From an uncultured Chloroflexota bacterium (lineage in GTDB: Bacteria; Chloroflexota; Dehalococcoidia; UBA3495), in NCBI GenBank assembly GCA_913052545.1, contig CAJXEF010000001.1, positions 1-59,266 on the forward strand: DNA of 59,266 nucleotides, given 5' to 3'. The translations under genes and the position numbers were made by a program. This document shows, in pieces, positions 53,832 through 59,266 of the stretch. The notes beneath the pieces are model-generated. The model was not told the origin of the DNA and did not search any database. It saw only the letters and a list, made by a program, of their open reading frames with translations. Each line of letters begins with the position of its first letter. The stretch's first letter is position 1.

Positions 53832-55040
53832 CTATATGATTTCCGCTTGGTAAAGTTTTGTTAGTTCTTCTGGTGTGTAACCCAATTGGCCACAATATAT
53901 CTCCATATTGTGTTGGCCAAGTGTGGGTGCTGGACATGGGGAACTATGCTCTAACCCCACGAGATTATAGGGAGTGCCAGGATAACTAACTTCCCCAGTA
54001 TAGTCCCGGGATATTGGAATGAACTGGCTGGAAAGGCTTGGATCGTTTCGGACCTCATCAAAGCCTCTTACAGGTGCGAGTGGAATTTGCGCATCCAAAG
54101 CCATATCAAGAAGTTCATTTTTAGTATAGTTTGATAGCCATTGTTCCATATATGAATCGACTTCCTCCGCGTATTCGTTATTCATAGATGTTCGGTTTCG
54201 AAAGCGATCCTCTTTAGCCCAATCCGGGTTACCCATCAAGTCCAGGAGATTACGCCATTGACGACCTTCCGGAGCCCCGACAAAAACGAATCCATCTTTA
54301 CAACGGAGTATGCAGTTTGGGTATGGAAAATCCAGAGCATGATGTCCTGTGCGTCTGGTAACACGCCATTGGTAAACTGCCATCAATGCTTCAGGCCCGT
54401 TATAAATGCCAGCCATGGACTCAACTTCGGCGATATCAATGTGCTGGCCTAACCCGCTAACCGATTTGGATAACATGGCTCCCATTATCGACGAACAGGC
54501 AGATGCTCCAGCGAAATATCCTACTTCGGGTGTACCGAAAGTTAGCGGCTCTTTTGTTGCTACACCGAGTCCCTGGCATATTCCTCCAGCTGCAGCTAGA
54601 TTGATGTCATATGCTTTCCAATTGCGATAGGGTCCGGTTAGTCCGAAGGGCGTGATCGACGCCATCACTATTTTCTGGTTTAGATGCTTGAGATTCTCCC
54701 AGGCCAGACCTAGGTAGTCCATTTCTAGCGGATGTAAATTCTGAACGTACACGTCCGATTCGGTGAATAACTCATGGAATATTTCCATTCCAGTTGGGGT
54801 TTCTAAATTTAATGTGATTCCCTTTTTATTTGAATTAAGATAAAGGTAAAGCCCGCTCCGTTCCAAGTGTGGGTCATCATTCAAAAAAGGTCCGTACTCT
54901 CTGGTAGAGTCTCCAGAACTTATCCGCTCTATTTTCAGCACGTTTGCACCCATGTCAGCTAGTAGTTTTCCGCAATAGGGTGCGGATATCGATTCACCGA
55001 ATTCCAACACTTGAAGGCCTTTTAGCAACGGATAGGTCAC
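53832..55040 (-). CDS. type III CoA-transferase (CaiB/BaiF), catalytic Asp replaced by Tyr
   Basis: About 402 residues: GLQVLEFGESISAPYCGKLLADMGANVLKIE, VQNLHPLEMDYLG and SITPFGLTGP. Where active members have Asp, the sequence is VGYFAGASACSS, with Tyr175 (codon TAT). It matches the 49988-51208 protein in having lost the Asp and in its SxTPxGxTGP motif. I chose GTG at 55040, which follows AAGGGA and puts the start where CaiB proteins usually begin; a longer frame reaches GTG at 55097. It pairs with the Asp-bearing gene downstream. Confidence 0.9.
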   Translation of the reverse strand: MTYPLLKGLQVLEFGESISAPYCGKLLADMGANVLKIERISSGDSTREYGPFLNDDPHLERSGLYLYLNSNKKGITLNLETPTGMEIFHELFTESDVYVQNLHPLEMDYLGLAWENLKHLNQKIVMASITPFGLTGPYRNWKAYDINLAAAGGICQGLGVATKEPLTFGTPEVGYFAGASACSSIMGAMLSKSVSGLGQHIDIAEVESMAGIYNGPEALMAVYQWRVTRRTGHHALDFPYPNCILRCKDGFVFVGAPEGRQWRNLLDLMGNPDWAKEDRFRNRTSMNNEYAEEVDSYMEQWLSNYTKNELLDMALDAQIPLAPVRGFDEVRNDPSLSSQFIPISRDYTGEVSYPGTPYNLVGLEHSSPCPAPTLGQHNMEIYCGQLGYTPEELTKLYQAEII

Positions 55041-55141
55041 ATCATTTCCCTTGACATTTAAATATGTTGGATAGAGATATACCGTTTTATATGCCACCTT
55101 TCATATCTATGACTAGTGAACGAAGCCATTCAAAACATTTA

Positions 55142-55173
55142 ACCCCATGTCCACTTGTGGGCTCGCATGGGGT
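55142..55173 (-). terminator. hairpin between decarboxylase and CoA-transferase genes
   Basis: ACCCCATG (55142-55149) and CATGGGGT (55166-55173) are exact complements, with an inner CCAC/GTGG stem. On the minus strand it is followed by TTAAATGTTTT, a weak T tract. It may attenuate transcription between the split decarboxylase genes and the CoA-transferase genes. Confidence 0.5.
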
Positions 55174-55217
55174 GATATTCGCAACTTAGAGTGTGATCAG
55201 TCCAAATTGTAACCTGG

Positions 55218-55808
55218 TTAGCTCGTTGAAAGCCCAAGTTGCCCTTGGAGATCTTCTATAACTTGGTCTCTTGTTCGAGTTTGCCATCGGCGCCGTCTAC
55301 CAATTGGTTCATTTTCTATTTCAGGATTCACTTTTAAAGCGACCATTACTGGGCCTGGATTAGCTAATATCTCCTCAACATTGTTGGTAAAATCTTCAAG
55401 GTTATCGAAAGCATGGGAAGATGGATAACCAGCCCCACTGGCTATAACATCATAAGCAACGTTTTGTGCATTAGGTACTGGTTGGCCGCCAGTGGTGGCA
55501 TACACCTCGTTATCAAGCAAGAAATGGTAGAAATTCGGCGGCGCAATTTCAGCGATGGTTGTCAGTACTCCCATGTTCATCAAAACATCGCCCTCGGAGT
55601 CGAATAATATTATCTTTTTATCAGGATTGGCCAAGGCAAGTCCAAATGCGAATGACGCATGGCCGCCCATAGCAGGATCGCCCAGAGGTACATCTCTTTT
55701 TTCGTAAGTGCTAATGTTTACCCAATGCTTGCTGGCTCTACCGGAGATGACAATGGCGTCTCCCCTATGATTTTGGAACACATTTAACATATCTGTTGTA
55801 TCTATCAT
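55218..55808 (-). CDS. TPP-binding decarboxylase, beta subunit (sulfopyruvate/phosphonopyruvate decarboxylase-like)
   Basis: 196 residues, the C-terminal TPP-binding half of a split decarboxylase. GDPAMGGHASFAFGLALA and the cofactor motif SEGDVLMNMGVLTTI (GDx-N type, about 85-100) are visible, with LLDNEVYATTGGQPVPN after it. ComE (sulfopyruvate decarboxylase beta) and phosphonopyruvate decarboxylase share this pattern. It joins with the gene upstream to remove CO2 from a 2-oxoacid. GGAGGGG precedes the ATG, and the spacing to the alpha gene is 78 bases. Confidence 0.87.
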   Translation of the reverse strand: MIDTTDMLNVFQNHRGDAIVISGRASKHWVNISTYEKRDVPLGDPAMGGHASFAFGLALANPDKKIILFDSEGDVLMNMGVLTTIAEIAPPNFYHFLLDNEVYATTGGQPVPNAQNVAYDVIASGAGYPSSHAFDNLEDFTNNVEEILANPGPVMVALKVNPEIENEPIGRRRRWQTRTRDQVIEDLQGQLGLSTS

Positions 55809-55886
55809 CTTGGTCCCCTCCGTTGATTTCCCAGAAATTTATCTGGATAAGCGATTTATGGGCTAATGGCTCTTGTAGAATCAAAA

Positions 55887-56405
55887 CTAACGGCTGTTGA
55901 ACCCATGGTATTCATCTCCGACCAACACTGCGACTGGACGGCGTGTCTTTTCTGCTTCTTTAAATGCTATCGTTATTCGCTCTGCGTCTTCACTATTTTC
56001 GATCAAATAATAATCAACATCGAATGCATTCAAAAAGCGTTCGGTATAAGTCGCAGCCGTGTCTTGTATGACACCGTGCCGAGTGTAACCCCGATATCCT
56101 ACCATTAGAACAACGGGGATGTTCATACCTATAGCCCATCCCCTTAAAGAATCACCAGATTCCATTAACCCGGTGTTTTGGATGAGGATTATGGGCTTCT
56201 TACCACCTACGGACAAGCCTGCAGCGGTGGAGAAGGCGGCTCCTTCCCTACTTACGGGTATCAGTTCAATGGTAGGATCAGCCTTCATCAACAGGTACAA
56301 CCAGTTTGTTTCGCTATCGGGCAACCAGACTACGTGAGTAACTCCATTGGCTTTTATTTGAGCCAGCACAGTTTCTGGACTGAGCTCTGCCTGTTGTTGA
56401 GTCAT
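55887..56405 (-). CDS. TPP-dependent decarboxylase, alpha subunit (ComD-like)
   Basis: 172 residues, the N-terminal (PYR) half of the same enzyme. It carries THVVWLPDSETNWLY, VSREGAAFSTAAGLSVGG with the catalytic-type Glu contacting the TPP pyrimidine (REGAA), and ILIQNTGLMESGDSLRG, as in sulfopyruvate decarboxylase alpha. It is the first gene of the run that leads into the CoA-transferases. AAGGAG precedes the ATG. The 2-oxoacid (sulfopyruvate, phosphonopyruvate or another) cannot be decided from sequence alone. Confidence 0.87.
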   Translation of the reverse strand: MTQQQAELSPETVLAQIKANGVTHVVWLPDSETNWLYLLMKADPTIELIPVSREGAAFSTAAGLSVGGKKPIILIQNTGLMESGDSLRGWAIGMNIPVVLMVGYRGYTRHGVIQDTAATYTERFLNAFDVDYYLIENSEDAERITIAFKEAEKTRRPVAVLVGDEYHGFNSR

Positions 56406-56527
56406 GGATACATTCTCCTTGTGAAACTATTTATGCGGTCGATTCCTTAGAAACAGTATCATACTGAGCATATTCTAACACTAGGTAATATGGGCCTGGG
56501 AAAAGACAAAGGGATACTGGGAGAGTT

Positions 56528-57229
56528 TCATGCACTGTCAAATAATGAATGCTGGATCAATGGAGCTATTAAGTCTTCGCCTTGATTCTTAGTTGAATTT
56601 ACCGCCTGGGAAACTGGATAGCATTTCATTAGTCCAGGGTCGAATGGAATCAATATTTCGCGTAAAAGGCCAGTGTCTGTATTATCTATATCTAACCAAT
56701 CGGATTCTAATTCTTGCGAGAGTATAACGGGCATCCGATCATGAATCGGATCTATTAGAGCATTGGCGCGCGTAGTGATTATCGAGCAGGATTCTACTGG
56801 TTGAGAATCAGGTTGATTTGGGTCTTTCCACGATTCCCAGATGCCTGCGAATGCAAAGGGTTTTTCTGAAGCCAGCAATATTCGGATAGGCTGCTTGGAT
56901 TTGGATGCTCTGACCCATTCGTAAAAACTGTCGGCTAGGATAAGGCAGCGTCTTTTGTGGAAGGCGGTCTTAAATACTTTGTTCTCTATAACTGTTTCTG
57001 ATCGGGCGTTTATCATTTTATTCCCAATTTTTGCTTCTTTAGCCCAAAACGGGATTAATCCCCATCTCATTACGCTAACTTTTCTCCGATCATCCATTTT
57101 CCGAATGGTTAGAACATCTTGAGTTGGTGCGATATTAAATGCCGGTAAATATTGAAAACTATCAGTGCTTATGTCAAAGCACATCGAGATAACTTCAGGT
57201 GGAGTGCCGAGAGTAAACCTACCGCACAT
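56528..57229 (-). CDS. SRAP-family protein (YedK/HMCES-like)
   Basis: 233 residues beginning MCGRF. SRAP proteins need Cys2 exposed after Met removal to form the thiazolidine link with abasic sites, so the start must be the ATG at 57229 and not the upstream one at 57250; CAGGAA is upstream of it. Other active-site elements are KMINARSET, DSFYEW and HDRMPVIL. It shields abasic sites in single-stranded DNA during replication. It stands as a single gene divergent from the hydrolase that follows. Confidence 0.95.
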   Translation of the reverse strand: MCGRFTLGTPPEVISMCFDISTDSFQYLPAFNIAPTQDVLTIRKMDDRRKVSVMRWGLIPFWAKEAKIGNKMINARSETVIENKVFKTAFHKRRCLILADSFYEWVRASKSKQPIRILLASEKPFAFAGIWESWKDPNQPDSQPVESCSIITTRANALIDPIHDRMPVILSQELESDWLDIDNTDTGLLREILIPFDPGLMKCYPVSQAVNSTKNQGEDLIAPLIQHSLFDSA

Positions 57230-57396
57230 ATTGATCATTCCTGTAGACAACTATATAACCTTGTTGTAAGGATATCACGTAGCCTTCATTTATATGGGAT
57301 GGTTTGGTTCAAAATTTTATTCAATGCTATAGAAATTTAATTCTGTTAAAATTCCTCGTGATCGGCTCACCATTAATTTTAGAGAGAGTGATTTGA

Positions 57397-58107
57397 ATGC
57401 CAGCTTTTACCGAACATTTACAAGTAAACGGCGAAGATATGGAGATGTATACTAGTGTTCCCAGTGGATCAGGACCATTCCCTGCGGTTGTAATCGCGTT
57501 TCACGTCGGTGGCGTAGATGAATTTGATCGGGCGATGGCCGATAAACTGGCCGAAGCCGGATATGTAGCCGTGGTTCCAGATATGTTCCACAGATTTACT
57601 CCGGAAATTTGGGAAGGGCCGCGCTTGGACCGCTTAAAACATCTCAGTGATCCCGAGATAATCGATGATATCAACGCTGCAGTTGATTTTTTGCAGGGTC
57701 ATTCCGCTGTTGATACTAATAGATTAGGTATCACAGGCTTCTGTATGGGGGGTCGAGTTACGTGGTTAATGTCTGCTGTAAGCTCGGCATTCAAAGCTGC
57801 AGTTCCCTATTATGGCGGAAGCATAATGGATATATGGGGTGCCGGGAATCAATCTCCTTTCGAATTGTCTAGTGGTATTAATTGTCCCATGATGTTTCAT
57901 TTTGGGCAGGAGGATGGCAACCCGTCGCCTGACGACCAAGTTAAACTTGACCAAGAGCTAACAAGGCTTGGTAAACAACACGAGTTCTTCTCTTACCCGG
58001 GCGCAGGACATGCTTTTATGGATCATACCGGAGAAAGATATAACAAGGATGCTGCCGAAACTTCGTGGCCCCGTACTCTAGAGTTTTTCGCACAGCATCT
58101 ACAGTAA
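57397..58107 (+). CDS. dienelactone hydrolase family protein (paralogue)
   Basis: 236 residues, the same length as the 30644-31354 protein, and alignable throughout (both have SGSGPFPAV, FCMGGR, GHAFMD-type ends). The triad is Cys in GITGFCMGGR, Asp in FGQEDGNPS (Glu-Asp) and His in GAGHAFMD. The predicted reaction is lactone or ester hydrolysis. It is followed by an SDR after a 193-base gap with no gene. Confidence 0.9.
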   Translation: MPAFTEHLQVNGEDMEMYTSVPSGSGPFPAVVIAFHVGGVDEFDRAMADKLAEAGYVAVVPDMFHRFTPEIWEGPRLDRLKHLSDPEIIDDINAAVDFLQGHSAVDTNRLGITGFCMGGRVTWLMSAVSSAFKAAVPYYGGSIMDIWGAGNQSPFELSSGINCPMMFHFGQEDGNPSPDDQVKLDQELTRLGKQHEFFSYPGAGHAFMDHTGERYNKDAAETSWPRTLEFFAQHLQ

Positions 58108-58300
58108 TTTTGATGTATGGCTGTTGGAGTCCTAAGAACTGAGGCTAAAACTGGCTTGGATAACTTGTGATATCAGAGGCTTAATAGATGTCTAGTTCGT
58201 GGATATCCATGGTGCTCCATGTTTACTCGCTGGGATGAATTGTTATTTACCTTAGCGGATAGATAGGTGATTTAGAACTTAGGACAAAGGAGTATTAAAC

Positions 58301-59152
58301 ATGGGTAATTTGGATGGGAAAGTTGCCCTCGTAACCGGTGCCGGTGGGATGAGAGGAGTGGGTCGTGCTACAGCTCTTAAACTGGCTTCCCAGGGAGCTA
58401 GTTTGGCCATCACGGACGTGCACCGACCGGCGAGCGATTTACCGCCAGCCGAATTGCGACAAGAATGGAATAGTATTGACAGTGTCTCAGACGAAATTAA
58501 AGATTTAGGAGCCAGTGCACATCCAATTTACGCTGATCTCAGCAAGAGTGAAGAAATACAATCGATGATAGAGCAGGTAGTTTCTCACTATGGACGTCTC
58601 GATATTCTGATAAACAATGCCCGTGCTGTCATAGGACGGGATAAAGTTCCGGTAACTGAACTCGATGAAAGCGTATGGCATCATTTCCTAAATATCAATA
58701 CTACGGCTGTATTTCTGTGCACAAAGTTTGGAGCCTTACATATGATAAATCAGGGCGCTGGAGGTAGGATTATCAATATTGCTTCAAATGCTTCGAAGCA
58801 AGCTAGCGCTATGGGTGCGGCGTATTCAAGTTCTAAATTTGCGGTTTTGGGACTGACGCAAGCTTCAGCTATGGACCTGGCCCGTCACCGCATAACGGTA
58901 AATGCCGTATGTCCTGGGCCGATAAACACTGATCGCATGAGTTATTGGGAATTGGCAGAAGCTGAATCTAAAGGGATGACGCTTGAGGAATTCAGATCCC
59001 AAATAGTCCAACAAGCTGGCGTGAATACTCCACTCGGCAGGATCGCAGAGTCTGAAGATGTGGCAAATATGGTGTCGTTTCTGGCATCCGACGAATCTAA
59101 TTTTATTACAGGTCAGGCTTATAACGTTAACGGAGGGCTTTTATTTCACTGA
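58301..59152 (+). CDS. SDR-family oxidoreductase
   Basis: 283 residues. The cofactor motif is TGAGGMRGVGRA, the TGxxxGxG form with a two-residue insertion, and NNAR replaces NNAG. The catalytic Ser is in NIASNAS, and Tyr/Lys in YSSSKFAV. An insertion of about 20 residues lies after beta strand 2 (residues 45-65). GQAYNVNGG closes the protein. AAGGAG precedes the ATG. It is followed closely by an LLM gene, which suggests a shared pathway. Confidence 0.88.
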   Translation: MGNLDGKVALVTGAGGMRGVGRATALKLASQGASLAITDVHRPASDLPPAELRQEWNSIDSVSDEIKDLGASAHPIYADLSKSEEIQSMIEQVVSHYGRLDILINNARAVIGRDKVPVTELDESVWHHFLNINTTAVFLCTKFGALHMINQGAGGRIINIASNASKQASAMGAAYSSSKFAVLGLTQASAMDLARHRITVNAVCPGPINTDRMSYWELAEAESKGMTLEEFRSQIVQQAGVNTPLGRIAESEDVANMVSFLASDESNFITGQAYNVNGGLLFH

Positions 59153-59176
59153 GACTAGGGTGATAGGAAGGTTAAT

Positions 59177-59266
59177 ATGAAATACGGGTTTACAGTGCCT
59201 GGAAGAGGCCCGCTAGCAACACCGGATATGTTGTTGACAATAGCCAAGCACGGAGAGGAACTGGGG
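59177..59266 (+). CDS. LLM-class flavin-dependent oxidoreductase, N-terminal fragment
   Basis: The window ends 30 codons into this gene. It begins MKYGFTVPGRGPLATPD, the typical opening of F420- or FMN-dependent LLM proteins, and continues into a helix (LLTIAKHGEEL). AGGAAGG precedes the ATG by seven bases, and the SDR gene ends 24 bases upstream. Confidence 0.72.
   Translation, partial: MKYGFTVPGRGPLATPDMLLTIAKHGEELG

Noticed and set aside
56406..56527. Searched for a TPP riboswitch upstream of the split TPP decarboxylase
   Set aside because: The conserved THI-box segments (CTGAGA and the ACCTGA-type core) are not present.

Overview
The window looks like a piece of a marine Chloroflexota chromosome, most likely the SAR202 lineage. 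This is inferred from gene content and not from any marker gene. The supporting signs are moderate GC and four luciferase-like (LLM) flavin oxidoreductases. There are also four type III (CaiB/BaiF) CoA-transferases, an enolase-superfamily enzyme, many SDR and epimerase genes, two peptidase-MA-like surface proteases and Pro/Thr-rich secreted proteins. No phage, transposase, CRISPR array or rRNA was seen. About 60 protein genes, two tRNAs and several terminator-like hairpins are supported. The longest gap is the 298-base divergent region 10295-10592; no stretch over 300 bases lacks a gene.

Layout. (1) 1-2000 (+): two tandem acetyl-xylan-esterase-like genes, the second without its catalytic serine, then a PaaI-type thioesterase. 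(2) 2096-4902 (-): a double CMD-domain protein, an SDR lacking its catalytic tyrosine, and a BNR-repeat protein. (3) 5056-10285 (-): a compact run of M20 hydrolase, GatC-like subunit, GatA-like amidase, two PuuE-like polysaccharide-deacetylase-fold enzymes and a small Ada-type zinc protein. This resembles a cyclic-amide/ureide nitrogen catabolic operon. (4) 10593-14040 (+): OYE-family reductase, enolase-superfamily dehydratase or racemase, zinc alcohol dehydrogenase. (5) 14194-23766: LLM oxidoreductases, an FAD-linked oxidase, a membrane-anchored dienelactone-hydrolase-like protein, a secreted metalloprotease, an MDR and an epimerase. (6) 23932-32005 (+): LLM, SDR, class V aminotransferase, acyl-CoA-dehydrogenase-fold monooxygenase, HpaI aldolase, epimerase, small protein, dienelactone hydrolase and CMD, a plausible aromatic or lactone degradation array. 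(7) 32075-43966: maintenance and miscellaneous genes (DUF255/YyaL, MsrA, PanE-like, MTHFR-like, MqnA-like) and a second MA-type protease with a C-terminal Gly-Cys/TM/Arg tail. (8) 43993-47675 (-): a dipeptide-type ABC importer with no ATPase genes. (9) 47905-48132: tRNA-His, tRNA-Arg and a terminator. (10) 48240-56405 (-): split TPP decarboxylase, two CoA-transferases, a FAS1-like dehydratase, two more CoA-transferases and a DDN-type deazaflavin protein. (11) 56528-59266: SRAP protein, dienelactone hydrolase, SDR and the start of another LLM gene.

The most interesting structure is region 10. The four CoA-transferases fall into two adjacent pairs, and in each pair one member keeps the catalytic aspartate while the other has lost it (Ser or Tyr). 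This suggests two heteromeric CoA-transferases working with a 2-oxoacid decarboxylase and a hydratase. Region 3 is the second candidate system. Overall the window reads as catabolic equipment for oxidised, recalcitrant organic matter.
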